From Blastobasis lacticolella (taxonomy: Eukaryota; Arthropoda; Insecta; Lepidoptera; Blastobasidae): DNA of 64,000 nucleotides. Below, one piece after another: positions 59,201 through 63,265 of this stretch. Numbering within the stretch: position 1 is the stretch's first letter; every line of letters begins with the position of its first letter. The notes under the pieces were generated by a model. The model made no database searches. It had not been told where the DNA came from and worked only from the letters and a program-made list of their open reading frames with translations. The position numbers and the translations under genes were made by a program. The stretch lies in assembly GCA_905147135.1 (NCBI GenBank), contig LR990039.1:34903708-34967707 (forward strand). Direction: 5' to 3'.

Positions 59201-60051
59201 GGCCCTAAGTCCTGCAGTGGACTGTTACGGGCTGTGATGATGATGATGATGTTGCGGTCGGTCAGTGCGGTCCGGAAGCAAATGGCGCGTATTTCTGATG
59301 GCCACCAGAATTGCCAGAGCTTAAAGAAAGAAGCAAGCGCAGCTTCATACCGCCCGTCACTGTCACTTATGACATTTGACTCTACCGCCCGGTCCACGTT
59401 GCGGTAAAAGGTGTTATCGTCAATCTGTTGCGGTGGGCGGCGCCACTAAATGGATTTGCATCCTCTAGCGGCCGCTGAGACTCTAATTGCTATTAGTGTA
59501 CGAGATGACGGCGCGTGCAGCCGCAAGAAGCGCGGGTTGCGGGGAGGGGGGCGATGACCCTCCCCGGCCCCGCTCCTTTTCACCCCCTCCTCCTATCTAG
59601 CACTAATTCTCCGCAAGGAGTTCCCAGTCACATATTATATCCAGCACGCCTCTAGCCCGGCCAATGAACACGGGCACGAACGTTGAAATGACAAATTCAT
59701 TCAAATTTTTGAGCCCTTTGACGGGCCGGCAGCGGCCGACGGCGGGGTGGTAAACAAACAAACAAACAATAAATCTCTTTTCAGCCGACATCGCTGCCGG
59801 AATTGAATTGATTTCACAATCGTGTATTAATTGATAGCTCGGCACCGAGAGGCGGTGCGCGGGGCGCGGCGGACTCACCGGATGGCCATGCTCTTGGCCT
59901 TGAGGTTGTGCCAGCGCTGGTTCATCTCGTCCAGGCGGCGTTGCAGCATGACGGCGTCCTCTTGGCACGACAGCGAGCTGAGCAGCCGCCGGCCCGTGCC
60001 CGTGAGCGTCGCGTACACATCGCGGTGCGTCTCGATCTCCGACTGCAGGTC
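2129..60051 (-). CDS. Dys: Dystrophin (Dys), internal portion: 13 exons, gene continues off both ends
   Basis: Dystrophin links cortical actin to the membrane dystroglycan complex in muscle and neurons. Reading the minus strand, 13 exons (59879-60051, 53662-53806, 47418-47541, 44445-44611, 11244-11503, 9529-9687, 8904-9040, 7380-7498, 7106-7275, 6519-6600, 4406-4538, 3798-4008, 2129-2240) join without a frame break into 664 codons. In order they give rod spectrin repeats, the WW domain (PWERAV...[17 protein letters not shown]), the EF-hand region ([55 protein letters not shown]) and the ZZ zinc finger ([19 protein letters not shown]). This order and these motifs are diagnostic of dystrophin/utrophin; insects have a single such gene. 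The start codon, actin-binding domain and C-terminal coiled coil are outside the window. The coordinates are the span from first to last exon; introns are described separately. Exon edges were placed by eye from splice consensus, phase and family alignment. Confidence 0.96.
2321..2587 (-). mobile_element. SINE family A copy, head truncated
   Basis: Read on the minus strand this matches the fuller copy at 24491-24770. It includes the tail blocks seen on the plus strand as gctctcgcacgcgagcgccc, gatccaggatttggcagat and ggggaacctgaccagattgg. It stops inside the tRNA-like head, retaining only gcaccgaggc. Confidence 0.8.
3185..3268 (+). mobile_element. Short 3' fragment of a LINE
   Basis: The string gatggcggtcaaatgcctgt followed by an A-rich tail recurs at 34065-34105 and 39110-39155, where it is the stop-codon region of a reverse-transcriptase ORF. 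This copy is only about 80 bp and diverged. Confidence 0.65.
3378..3472 (-). mobile_element. SINE family B tail fragment
   Basis: The plus strand reads acaattcacacaacgccatc and caaagcttgtgttttcggtg, the reverse complement of the 3' part of the SINE at 38522-38758. The tRNA-like head is absent. Confidence 0.75.
3478..3722 (+). repeat. GAT-tailed dispersed repeat (family C), copy 1
   Basis: The segment runs from ggccgtgtggcgtccc through ttttcgaggcaaaagatcaa, gcagcagcattttccattgt and ctgcagtggactgttacggg to a GATGATGAT end. The same blocks recur at 58985-59248, in reverse at 53925-54160 and partly at 63266-63385. A short simple-repeat tail is typical of some non-LTR retroposons, but no ORF remains. 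Confidence 0.75.
3798..4008 (-). CDS. Dys: Dys exon 12 of window: charged insert, pre-ZZ helix, first ZZ cysteines
   Basis: A 211-nt exon, phase 1 in (acceptor ...cctccccacag) and phase 2 out (GGGTTCCG|gtgagt). It begins with a lysine/aspartate-rich run ([17 protein letters not shown]), absent from vertebrate dystrophin. It then returns to family sequence with [40 protein letters not shown] and [14 protein letters not shown] supplies the first two zinc ligands of the ZZ domain. The human counterpart has a Cys where this protein has Tyr (KDYP), so that Cys is not an obligatory ligand. Confidence 0.96.
4009..4405 (-). other. Dys intron, 397 nt, with internal tandem repeat
   Basis: The short intron contains a roughly 57-bp tandem repeat at 4097-4225 (see separate entry) and otherwise unremarkable sequence. 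Confidence 0.85.
4097..4225. repeat. 57-bp tandem repeat, about 2.3 units
   Basis: The string gtcacaaa occurs at 4097, 4155 and 4211, giving periods of 58 and 56. Two full units carry gtcacaaaatcggtgtc and an inner cttagcg; the third is partial. Units have diverged in their second halves. Confidence 0.75.
4406..4538 (-). CDS. Dys: Dys exon 11 of window: EF-hand domain 2 end and charged insert start
   Basis: A 133-nt exon, phase 0 in (acceptor ...ggtgggcag) and phase 1 out (AAGACTG|gtgagt). It encodes [37 protein letters not shown] and TLDRSKT. The [23 protein letters not shown] block is nearly invariant in dystrophins. After RSCF the sequence leaves the vertebrate pattern and enters a hydrophilic insertion that continues into the next exon. 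Confidence 0.96.
4873..5012. repeat. Near-palindromic foldback element
   Basis: The left arm (gtagtttatgcaactg, ggtattaaaac, gagtgtc, tatcatac) is matched in reverse complement by the right arm (gtatgata, gacacgagtg, gttttaatacc, gcagttgcatacactac). Arms are about 65 bp with only a few bases between them. A transcript would form a long imperfect hairpin. Confidence 0.75.
5011..5311. repeat. Possible MITE bounded by 16-bp inverted repeats
   Basis: Positions 5011-5026 (tttatctacactcata) are the exact reverse complement of 5296-5311 (tatgagtgtagataaa). The 269 bp between is AT-rich and non-coding. It abuts the preceding foldback, so the two may be parts of one composite element. Confidence 0.55.
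5476..5520. repeat. Perfect 19-bp inverted repeat, 7-nt loop
   Basis: cgcgtaaccactcacatat (5476-5494) and atatgtgagtggttacgcg (5502-5520) are exact reverse complements around gttcgta. No mismatch occurs in the stem. It is shorter than a typical pre-miRNA. Confidence 0.9.
6222..6290. repeat. 69-nt near-perfect hairpin, pre-miRNA-like size
   Basis: The left arm ggtac-ag-ttatatatctgagcagat (6222-6246) pairs with atctgctcagatatataa-gtacc (6268-6290). That is 23 base pairs with one 2-nt bulge and a 21-nt loop. The symmetry lets either strand fold. I do not recognise either arm as a known microRNA. It could equally be a small MITE remnant. Confidence 0.8.
6519..6600 (-). CDS. Dys: Dys exon 10 of window: short EF-hand region exon
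   Basis: An 82-nt exon, phase 2 in (acceptor ...ggttccag) and phase 0 out (ATCCAG|gtacgg). It encodes [20 protein letters not shown] and LLHDCIQ. It matches the dystrophin helix Y-L-F-x-x-[VI]-A followed by DQR-[KR]-LGLLLHD. At 82 nt it is short enough to be missed by gene finders. The adjoining introns are 505 nt (6601-7105) and 1980 nt (4539-6518); the latter contains two hairpin-forming repeats described below. Confidence 0.95.
6601..7105 (-). other. Dys intron, 505 nt
   Basis: No repeat or coding segment is recognised. The end near 7105 is GC-rich. Confidence 0.85.
7106..7275 (-). CDS. Dys: Dys exon 9 of window: EF-hand-like domains 1/2
   Basis: A 170-nt exon, phase 0 in (acceptor ...gacggcag) and phase 2 out (TACAG|gtactt). 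It encodes [40 protein letters not shown] and [17 protein letters not shown] plus the G-x-I-R-V-L-S-F-K loop is the dystrophin/dystrobrevin EF-hand signature. These EF hands do not bind calcium well in the family; they brace the WW domain against beta-dystroglycan. The split Arg codon (AG|A) is completed at position 6600. Confidence 0.96.
7276..7379 (-). other. Dys intron, 104 nt
   Basis: This is the shortest intron in the window. It begins gtcagtgggg and ends gacggcag on the minus strand. Nothing else is seen. Confidence 0.88.
7380..7498 (-). CDS. Dys: Dys exon 8 of window: EF-hand-like domain 1
   Basis: A 119-nt exon, phase 1 in (acceptor ...cctgttgcag) and phase 0 out (TACGAG|gtcagt). It encodes [20 protein letters not shown] and [19 protein letters not shown]. 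This aligns throughout with the dystrophin segment that follows the AYRTA motif, including A-A-x-D-A-x-D-x-H and the I-x-x-[IL]-T-x-[IL]-Y end. The following intron is only 104 nt, the shortest in the window. Intron 7499-8903 before it is about 1.4 kb. Confidence 0.95.
7499..8903 (-). other. Dys intron, about 1.4 kb
   Basis: The sequence is mostly AT-rich and without a recognised repeat. An inner part (8220-8340) looks mildly coding-like but has no frame I can assign to a family. Confidence 0.8.
8904..9040 (-). CDS. Dys: Dys exon 7 of window: second half of WW and start of EF-hand region
   Basis: A 137-nt exon, phase 2 in (acceptor ...gttcttgcag) and phase 1 out (ATCTGCA|gtgagt). It encodes [16 protein letters not shown] and then [20 protein letters not shown]. 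The second WW Trp and the following DHP are present. The [15 protein letters not shown] segment is one of the most conserved stretches of the dystrophin/dystrobrevin superfamily and starts the first EF-hand-like domain. The intron between this exon and the previous one is 488 nt. Confidence 0.96.
9041..9528 (-). other. Dys intron, 488 nt
   Basis: It separates the two WW-domain exons. I see no repeat and no coding segment. Confidence 0.85.
9529..9687 (-). CDS. Dys: Dys exon 6 of window: hinge and first half of WW domain
   Basis: A 159-nt exon, phase 2 in (acceptor ...cgtgtgcag) and phase 2 out (ATCAA|gtcagt). Its 52 complete residues include [36 protein letters not shown] and VPYYI. PWERA...VPYYI is the first Trp and the aromatic strand of the dystrophin WW domain, which together with the EF hands binds the PPxY tail of beta-dystroglycan. 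The final AA pairs with C from the next exon to give Asn, completing VPYYINH. Splitting the WW domain at this Asn is the typical dystrophin arrangement as I recall it. Confidence 0.94.
10067..10425. repeat. Repeat family G, uninterrupted copy
   Basis: About 360 bp including actgggtacgttgtattgga, atagtgccaacttc, ggctgcatgaaatcactgcc and gtaggagcgccatctattga. The same sequence recurs at 63182-63840, where about 345 bp of other repeats interrupt it. No terminal repeats or frame were found. Confidence 0.85.
10562..10972. repeat. AT-rich tract with ATAACG motifs in both orientations
   Basis: Motifs such as gataacgggtatattataacgg (start) and aacgttacgttatgttatat (end) recur in direct and inverse orientation. 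This suggests a degraded inverted-repeat element, but its ends are not clear. Confidence 0.4.
11244..11503 (-). CDS. Dys: Dys exon 5 of window: last rod spectrin repeat
   Basis: A 260-nt exon, phase 0 in and phase 2 out (GCACG|gtgggt). It encodes [20 protein letters not shown], then [20 protein letters not shown] and [20 protein letters not shown]. This is the full last spectrin repeat up to the LEDLN-x-R signature at the hinge. The chosen acceptor (gtgttgcag) makes the residue count after SDAW equal to that of vertebrate dystrophin. A second in-frame acceptor 18 nt upstream (ccttacag, exon start 11521) would add six residues (HYVVLQ). The donor is also ambiguous: CGG TGG|gtggcg would keep the expected Trp, but it breaks the frame into the next exon. 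Confidence 0.9.
14076..14150 (-). mobile_element. SINE family A fragment
   Basis: The string gaccatgaaccaggatttggcagatc followed by taattacagtagagcgact (each block shared with other copies) identifies the tail of SINE A. Head and remainder are missing. Confidence 0.7.
14451..15025. repeat. Diverged tandem duplication, two units of about 280 bp
   Basis: Unit 1 (14451-14728) and unit 2 (14746-15025) share, in order, ccaataac, cgccgtgggtgggtttcgca, aataagc, tgacac, cgacgtcct, ttataaggcg, cggcgtcgcggggcg and gcgaaactaataatgttct. They differ by many substitutions and small indels, so the duplication is old. No frame is conserved between the units. It lies in transposon-poor intron DNA. Confidence 0.85.
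17070..17150 (-). mobile_element. SINE family A fragment
   Basis: It shows tttcgcgcacgagggaccgg and gatgatccaggatttggca, matching the tail of SINE A. About 80 bp survive. Confidence 0.65.
18428..18630 (+). mobile_element. SINE family A copy, internally rearranged
   Basis: It begins with the A-box-like gcggtggccaattggtt and lacks the B-box region. It continues with acatcgtgaggaaacctgca, gatctgccaaatcctggatc and gcgagagcacaact. This orientation is opposite to the copy at 24491-24770. Confidence 0.7.
20181..20360. repeat. 97-bp tandem duplication, two units
   Basis: Units 20181-20264 and 20278-20360 share cgcttaagaagctttt, tcgagaattc, caatatattta and gtaag-tag-aatataaag. They lie in CpG-rich, transposon-poor intron. 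No coding explanation was found. Confidence 0.85.
23519..23544 (-). promoter_or_regulatory. G-run tract directly after the candidate first-exon donor
   Basis: On the transcribed minus strand the donor gtacc is followed at once by ggggcgggggcgcggggcgc. G-runs just inside an intron are known splicing enhancers and could form a G-quadruplex in DNA or RNA. Whether it acts on this exon is inference. Confidence 0.4.
23545..23679 (-). CDS. Dys: Candidate internal first exon of a short dystrophin isoform
   Basis: On the minus strand an ATG at 23679-23677 opens 45 codons ending at GAGCAG|gtaccgg, a good donor. A TAG lies in the same frame 16 codons upstream with no intervening Met, as expected for a 5' UTR. 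A purine sits at -3. The peptide ([20 protein letters not shown], then [20 protein letters not shown]) looks helical and codon-biased, not random. It ends in phase 0, exactly what the rod exon at 11503 (phase 0 in) needs. Vertebrate and fly dystrophin genes make short forms from internal promoters whose unique first exons sit in large introns, so by analogy this would be a Dp116/Dp117-type start giving 506 codons within the window. An AG 18 nt upstream of the ATG could instead make it an internal exon. No transcript evidence is available. Confidence 0.6.
24491..24770 (-). mobile_element. SINE family A, most complete copy with tRNA-like head
   Basis: On the minus strand it begins with a Pol III A-box-like tggcctaatgg (24758-24748) and a B-box ggtttcgaacc (24715-24705). 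It continues through a body seen on the plus strand as cctgaatgtggaggtttatg and gattggatcatggttacac, to the tail gctctcgcgcacgagagcc. The head is tRNA-derived but has no foldable acceptor stem, so it is not a tRNA gene. Other copies and fragments lie at 2321, 14076, 17070, 18428, 44674, 45440, 50006, 50790 and 63535. Confidence 0.85.
29420..29450. repeat. Perfect 13-bp hairpin, 5-nt loop
   Basis: acaaattaaccaa (29420-29432) and ttggttaatttgt (29438-29450) are exact reverse complements around gaacg. No following T-run makes it terminator-like. Function unknown. Confidence 0.85.
33317..33812 (-). pseudogene. Mariner-like transposase C-terminal fragment, frameshifted
   Basis: One minus-strand frame carries [14 protein letters not shown] and YTDKPKK, the catalytic-core end of mariner/DDE transposases (family form C-D-L-T-P-L-D-[FY]-F-L-W). 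A second frame continues with [16 protein letters not shown] and IEIIFKH, the usual C-terminal end. The two are out of frame with each other, so it is dead. A second fragment of the same 3' end lies in the opposite orientation at 34107-34190. Confidence 0.75.
33823..34105 (+). mobile_element. LINE reverse-transcriptase C-terminal end plus A-rich tail
   Basis: An 89-codon frame starting near 33823 reads [40 protein letters not shown] and FKARVNRLL. The EWNALP...Y-N-L-x-x-FK-x-R-V-N-R-LL pattern is the C-terminus of CR1/Jockey-type LINE ORF2 proteins. It ends with a stop and an A-rich tail at about 34100. It has landed between two oppositely oriented transposase fragments. Confidence 0.7.
34107..34190 (+). 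pseudogene. Second mariner-like transposase 3' end, opposite orientation
   Basis: Read on the plus strand, codons give [19 protein letters not shown] and then a stop. This matches the C-terminal end of the fragment at 33317-33812 ([14 protein letters not shown]). The two copies form an inverted pair about 570 bp apart. Confidence 0.7.
34790..35430. mobile_element. Inserted element with GTCCCGCA/TGCGGGAC hairpins
   Basis: Three hairpins built on tcccgca...tgcggga occur at about 34801-34825, 35336-35367 and 35376-35414. The flanks (gatcgtagctttt..gg at 34776-34790 and gtcactgcctaccgctatggg at 35427-35447) line up with a continuous sequence at 38228-38275 (gatcgtagcttgtggcactc, tctgcctatccctatgggat). 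The roughly 640 bp between is therefore an insertion. No ORF or target duplication was identified. Confidence 0.6.
37285..37440 (-). mobile_element. SINE family B tail
   Basis: The plus strand shows attcacacagcgccatctag, aaagcttgtgttatgggtgc and acatagaacacccagatcc, the reverse complement of the body and tail of the SINE at 38522-38758. The head is missing. Confidence 0.8.
37925..38120. repeat. Dispersed repeat family D, copy 2
   Basis: It matches 1139-1322 through cggtaggcaaacaggcaagc, acctgatggaaagtggtcac and gcgttgcccacctttataac. Ends are not defined by repeats. Confidence 0.75.
38522..38758 (+). mobile_element. SINE family B, full copy with Gly-tRNA-like head
   Basis: The head has a good A box (tggttcaatgg, 38532-38542) and a perfect B box (ggttcgattcc, 38573-38583) inside a T-arm ccggg-ttcgatt-cccgg, much like tRNA-Gly. 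The acceptor ends do not pair, and about 160 bp of body follows, ending gctagatggcgctgtgtgaa. Hence it is a SINE, not a tRNA gene. Headless copies sit at 3378 and 37285. Confidence 0.8.
38985..39155 (+). mobile_element. LINE 3' fragment
   Basis: It repeats 33955-34105: gttgcctgcgac..., aatataatctggatgccttc, aaggctagagtgaatagg and gcggtcaaatgcctgtcttg, then an A-rich tail. It carries a short internal insertion, so the reading frame is broken. Confidence 0.7.
40891..40923 (+). repeat. GGC microsatellite
   Basis: About ten uninterrupted GGC triplets lie within a CpG-rich block of the large intron. Confidence 0.9.
44445..44611 (-). CDS. Dys: Dys exon 4 of window: helix C and repeat junction
   Basis: A 167-nt exon, phase 1 in (acceptor ...tgtcggcag, TG completing a Leu codon begun in the previous exon) and phase 0 out (GCCGTGCTG|gtgagt). 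It encodes [20 protein letters not shown] and [18 protein letters not shown]. The W-N-S-L and SDAW elements mark the joint between the penultimate and last spectrin repeats. The following intron is the 33-kb one that holds the candidate internal promoter. The intron before it (44612-47417) carries a SINE that has been split by another element. Confidence 0.94.
44674..45150 (-). mobile_element. SINE family A copy, interrupted
   Basis: Tail (gtgatgcaggatttggcaga) and body/head (ccagggaaacctgacctgat, ggattcaaacccggtacctc, accactaagccgatct) are separated by the element at 44708-44910. The B-box equivalent is gattcaaaccc on the plus strand, slightly degraded. Confidence 0.75.
44708..44910. mobile_element. 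Foldback MITE inside SINE A, arms about 65 bp
   Basis: The start ggtctaaaaaggacacatta, then catattatgagtcatattg and cacaaacttatctgc, is mirrored at the end by gcagataagtttgtga, atgaatcatattatgaaacg and taatgtggccttttagacc. Only about 70 bp lie between the arms. There is no frame. The element divides the SINE described above. Confidence 0.8.
45440..45545 (+). mobile_element. SINE family A fragment
   Basis: It shows aatctggtcaggttccctag, ggaggtcagatggcagtcgc and ccactgtaattac, matching the body of SINE A in the opposite orientation to the copy 300 bp away. Confidence 0.7.
46304..46340 (+). other. G-quadruplex-type tract
   Basis: The tract gcgggggcgggggcgggggc, followed by ggggcgggcgcgg, gives at least four G-runs of four or more on the plus strand. 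It lies in CpG-rich intron DNA. Confidence 0.7.
47418..47541 (-). CDS. Dys: Dys exon 3 of window: helix B of penultimate rod repeat
   Basis: A 124-nt exon, phase 0 in (acceptor ...cccgcag) and phase 1 out (GAGC|gtgagt). It encodes [19 protein letters not shown] and then a loop [15 protein letters not shown] followed by the acidic serine-rich SDTSDSE. The family counterpart carries the same V/D-H-R-A-F-[KR]-R-[EQ]-L helix followed by a variable loop, so the assignment is firm. The acidic SDTSDSE tail resembles a casein kinase 2 consensus, but that is inference only. The exon lies at the edge of a CpG-rich, transposon-poor block. Confidence 0.93.
48763..48949. repeat. 95-bp tandem repeat, two good units plus a diverged third
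   Basis: Units 48763-48857 and 48858-48949 share gatttccggctcatccgagt or its close variant, aaattccatgaacacattca and atgccaacgatttttcat. A more diverged unit precedes them near 48680-48750 (ttccatgaaaaccttcagtg). Confidence 0.85.
49175..49370 (+). mobile_element. RTE-like LINE tail fragment
   Basis: It contains cgacttcatccgcgtaaaat, a gaaatttcg-type block and gtttttgagtttatcc, parallel to 1430-1760. Strongly diverged. Confidence 0.5.
50006..50485 (-). mobile_element. SINE family A copy, interrupted by a MITE
   Basis: The body (ggggaacctgaccaaattgg, cgcctgaatgtgcaggtttc, cagaaaagagtcacggctac) and head (ttaaccgctcggccacca, an A box in reverse) are separated at ...acccggTA by the MITE at 50195-50441, after which the SINE resumes with cctctcg. 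Confidence 0.82.
50195..50441. mobile_element. MITE, 34-bp terminal inverted repeats (copy 2)
   Basis: It begins gagctcgtctagtttaaaat and ends attttagattagacgagctc. It is nearly identical over its length to 1854-2104. Comparison with the undisturbed SINE at 45103 (ggtacctctcg) shows the target was TA; the right-hand duplicate now reads TG. Confidence 0.88.
50790..50910 (+). mobile_element. SINE family A fragment
   Basis: It shows cgactgaatgtgtaaccatg, gtcgctccactgtaattatc and gcgcccgagagcacaac, a body and tail of SINE A with an internal deletion. Confidence 0.7.
51640..51830 (+). mobile_element. RTE-like LINE tail
   Basis: It contains accttcccaccgaatcgctc, aaaatccgttgcgtagttta and gcgggaagccactttgtttt. 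Its reverse complement occurs 430 bp away at 52250-52370, so two tails flank the MITE at 51916. Confidence 0.65.
51916..52041. mobile_element. Short inverted-repeat element at a TTAA site
   Basis: gggtatgttccgggtttcct (51916 on) is mirrored by aggaaacccggaaaataccc (ending 52041). TTAA flanks both sides (51912-51915 and 52042-52045), as in piggyBac-type elements. The symmetry continues 4 bp further (CATT/AATG), so the inverted repeat may be longer and the TTAA internal to it. Copy number elsewhere is unknown. Confidence 0.65.
52250..52370 (-). mobile_element. RTE-like LINE tail, reverse orientation
   Basis: Plus-strand strings acaaagtcgtttcccgc, tttaatgcggttttcaacaa and ggaaggtttataag are the reverse complement of those at 51660-51810. 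Confidence 0.65.
53662..53806 (-). CDS. Dys: Dys exon 2 of window: start of penultimate rod spectrin repeat
   Basis: A 145-nt exon, phase 2 in (acceptor ...ccttag) and phase 0 out (CAACAG|gtgact). It encodes 48 residues such as [16 protein letters not shown] and [18 protein letters not shown]. This matches helix A of the penultimate dystrophin repeat (family pattern W-x-x-L-x-x-S-L-x-E-L), including the loop with small residues before helix B. It ends ...LLLQQ and joins in phase to DDHRAF at 47541. The surrounding DNA is repeat-rich on the 5' side of the gene (a GAT-tailed repeat starts about 120 nt away), but the exon itself is clean. Confidence 0.93.
53925..54160 (-). repeat. GAT-tailed dispersed repeat (family C), copy 2
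   Basis: The plus strand reads catcatcacatcccataaca, gtccactgcaggatttaggg, ggttggagatcgcagtg and ttttgcctcgaaaacattag, ending ccggacaccacacggc. It is the reverse complement of 3478-3722 with moderate divergence. Confidence 0.75.
54853..54905 (+). repeat. 7-bp minisatellite (GGGCGGC)n
   Basis: About 7.5 perfect heptamer units. The G-rich strand is the plus strand and has G-quadruplex potential. Confidence 0.9.
56430..56700 (+). mobile_element. RTE-like LINE tail
   Basis: It contains ttctgggtcataagctacaa, gccaaatttcatctaaatcc and gttcagtagtttttatgtg, followed by an ataaaaactttagtaggatg end. It parallels the tail at 1500-1760. Confidence 0.65.
58985..59248 (+). repeat. GAT-tailed dispersed repeat (family C), copy 3
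   Basis: It matches 3478-3722 across gggtgtcgtgcaaggcg, ttttcgaggcaaaagatcaa, gggcagcagcattttccatt and ctgcagtggactgttacggg, ending gtgatgatgatgatgatg. Confidence 0.8.
59879..60051 (-). CDS. Dys: Dys exon 1 of window: end of a rod spectrin repeat
   Basis: This 173-nt exon enters in phase 0 after ...ttgccggcag and leaves in phase 2 at CG|gtgagt. It encodes 57 complete residues including [19 protein letters not shown] and [14 protein letters not shown], the helix B/helix C pattern of a spectrin repeat with its conserved Trp. Position in the chain suggests the repeat just before the last two rod repeats. The partial Arg codon (CG) is completed by G from the next exon at 53806, giving a continuous AIR-NQLESN junction. 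The preceding exon is not in the window. No part of this exon is repeated elsewhere here. Confidence 0.93.
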
Positions 60052-60336
60052 CTGCCGGCAACACGAATGGCATTAGCGAATAACAAACACATTGAAAACG
60101 TAATTTTCACAACATCGCTGCAAACAACCCCGCATCCAGTCCGAACTAAAAGGGAGACACAGCTATAAAGTTGAAGATACGCGGTCACGTCCCGCGGCTT
60201 TATCTGGGAAATATTTTCCAGAGTCGCCTGAAAGCGGCGGCGGCGAGCTCGCCGCGAGTAAATCCGTATTAAAGAGGATGGACTCGTGATAATCTGCACC
60301 TCGACTAAATATTAGCAATTGGAAGACGTACCGTCC

Positions 60337-60380
60337 GCGCGACGAGGGCGCGACGAGGGCGCGACGAGGGCGCGACGAGG
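60337..60380 (+). repeat. 11-bp tandem repeat, 4 units
   Basis: Four exact units of gcgcgacgagg, followed by a partial one. It lies 286 bp upstream (in gene sense) of the exon at 60051. Confidence 0.92.
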
Positions 60381-61959
60381 GCGCGGGCGGCCGGCGGCAG
60401 TAAATCCACGTCGGGCGGAAGCGCGCGCATAACTCATAGCAGTCGAGTTTGCACACAAAATAGTTGGTGGAAGTTTTGTTTACTTGACGTAAGTGGCCAA
60501 TTTGTTGGGAGTTGCCCAAGATTCCGTAACAAATGCCACCATTTCAAGTGTGCGGGGCGCGGGGCGCGGGGCCGGCGGCGCGCCCCGCGAGACCGCGCGG
60601 CGCCGGCTTGGAAAATAAGCCAAGTTCACGCGGGAATGCATTGTCACACAGGGGCGACATACCTCGAATATCGTTACAAAATTCGTTGTTTTCGTGAAAC
60701 TGTTACATCTCTCCTCCTATTTTCGAGGCCACAGGGAGTGGGTTACTTCCGGGCAAGCGTGCTCCATTTACGGCTACGTCCTCACTTTCCTGCAGCGCAA
60801 ATTGACACCGAACAAAATCAAATTAAAAACATATCTACACGAAAAACTTACGTACGAGTGCCAATCGCTCGCCGCGGCGTAAAGTGAGATGAACTATTGG
60901 CGTCGACAGCACTGTATCAGGACGCGCGACGCGGCGGCTGGCACATTGTGAACGCTTCACCGAAATTAAATTAAATCTTCACAAATCCGCGAAATTTCCG
61001 CTTTACCTATATTCGTATTATGGCAATGGCATTTTTGCCGTCGCGAAGGCTGCACGTTATTCGCTCGGACCCATTTAACGAAGACAAATGCTCGAATATC
61101 TATCAGACCGTTGCTTCGGAGATTTGCAAAGTGGACTTTCGTAATTTATGTCGGGGCGGCGCGGTCAGCAGCTGTCGCGGCGCGCGGCGGCGCTCGCGCG
61201 GAAGACCGGGCCGTGTTCCGGCGTCAAGACGACGACGGTCCAATTCATTATCATATTTACTTATTCGCATTATAGGTATACCATGTATCTAAACCTACTC
61301 AAGCAGGTACAGAGCAAAAGGGCCCGCATTTAACAGAATTTCAATTATTCCTAAATAAGGGCGGGGAGTGCTAAACGCCGTAGAAAATTTCAATTTAACC
61401 GAAACGCGGTACGACACAGGACATCCCTTGAGGGCCTAAGGAATTAAAACTTAGCGTGGTAACTTTGAAGACACAACTTTTTAATTAAATGTTGTAAAAA
61501 CATGGAACCGGCGCGCGGTGCGGCGCGGCGGCGGGCGCGGCACCCGATCCGCGGCACCTTCATAAAAACTTATCGAAATAAGTTCTAACGTAAACGGATT
61601 ATACACTAAATAAACTCACGTTATTAATTGAGAATCGAATTGGAAAGTCTCCGCGCTCACTAGTGATTCCGGTCTGTAGAAATTTTAAATTAAATTTATT
61701 ATTGGTAGGTACCTACTTTGTGGCATCAGAAGTTCTGCGTTAAATTCTGAGAAAATTAATTTAGTGAAATGAATCCGGGAAATTCGAAAAATATTTATTT
61801 TACAAGGTTTCCGACGCACGATGATTGATTTTTCCACGAAATTTCATCAATTAGGTTGTAGTTAGTAAGTCTTATTGCTTTCTGAAAACTCAGCAAGAAG
61901 GTTTCGTATTTATAACTTTAATAAGGAGTGGTTGATATTTCTCTAAGGGTGTATTAATT

Positions 61960-63090
61960 TTATATTATATTCTTTATTGTATACATACATAGTTAGATAC
62001 ATCAAACAAAAATGAGTACAATGGCGAACTTATCTCTATGAGAGATTCCTTCCAGCTAACCACAAATTATGTGAAGCAAATTGTATAGCGGGACAGGCAA
62101 AGCATACAAAGCTAGAACATACTTATTTAGGTAGGGAAACAACTAAAAACATTTACTACAAAATACCCCCCCCCCCCAAACATAATACAACAATAATACT
62201 AATAATATATACTACTAAATGATTTTATAATATATAAATAAATATATAATACTATTACAAAGTCATAGAGAGATAGTGCTCTTTTAAGCTTCTTCTAAAT
62301 GTGTGAAGCGATGGACACTCTTGGACGTGCTTTGGAAGTTTGTTCCATAACTGAGCAGCTCTGACTGTGAAGGAGTTGAGGAAGAATCTGGTATTAGCCA
62401 AAGGATAGACCAGAGTGCTTGCTAGGCAAGAGCGTCTGGAGCGAGGACAGGGAGGGGGAAAGTGGAAACAAGACATGAGATATTCAGGCATAGCCGGGAC
62501 ATGGAGAATGTTGTACAAGAGGGACAGTATATGGATATTTCGACGATACCGGATAGGGAGCCATTTCAGTTGTGAGCGAAATCCAGACACATGGTCTCAA
62601 ACTTTTTGAGGCCGAAAATAAAGCGAATCGCGACATTTTGCAGCCGCTCCAATTTATTAAGAAGCTCCTCAGTAGCATCCAGGTAGCATATGTCCGTGTA
62701 GTCTAGAATAGGGAGAATGAGTGTCTGAGCAAGCATAATCTTTGTTGAAGTGGCAGGAAATTCTGTAGTCGCTTAAGGTTGTGGAAAGTAAAGTGAATCC
62801 GTTTACTTACCTGATTTATGTGGGAAGTCCAAGAGAGGCCGTTACTTATAATTAAGCCTAAGTTCCTGACCTGATCCACGTATGGAATACTGGTGCCGTT
62901 ATAGGTAATAGGAAGAATGTGATCAAAATTCAAGCAACCCCGCATTCTACCACTTCCATCAATTATAGCTTGAGATTTTATAGGGTTAACAAGAAATCCA
63001 AAAGCTTTCGCCCACTTCGATATCGCACAAAGATCCGCATTTATTGCGGCAACAGCCTGGTCAATAATTTTAATATGATATGGTAATGGT
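61960..63090 (-). pseudogene. LINE reverse-transcriptase remnant (CR1/Jockey-type), 5' truncated
   Basis: Minus-strand frames give, in order, DQAVAAINADLCAISKWAKA, NPIKSQAIIDGSGRMRGCLN, YNGTSIPYVDQVRNLGLIIS, NGLSWTSHINQVSKR and finally AQLWNKLPKHVQECPSLHTF. This is the RT palm/thumb through to the C-terminus of a non-LTR ORF2. The frame changes at least twice (near 62700 and 62590), so it is inactive. The 3' part ends near 61960 with a tail including atggcgaacttatctctatg in plus-strand sense. A 12-C run lies at 62166-62177. Confidence 0.8.
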
Positions 63091-63265
63091 AATTTTGTAC
63101 TTAGACAACATCTTGAAGCTTATAAAACGCTTTTGCTTCATAATTTGTTAAATGAGCAGTTTTCCAATAGGTATCCAAAACATTTGGTAATTGATAAACA
63201 CTGGGTACGTTGTATTGGATAATATTATATTAGTCAATAGTTTTCAACCATTTTAGAGGTTGTAA

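Larger units (their letters stand above)
53807..59878 (-). other. Dys intron, 6.1 kb, largely CpG-rich
   Basis: It contains GAT-tailed repeats at both ends (53925-54160 and 58985-59248), an RTE-like tail (56430-56700), and CpG-rich, transposon-poor DNA between 54700 and 58500 with a 7-bp tandem repeat at 54853-54905. No coding exon was found. Confidence 0.75.
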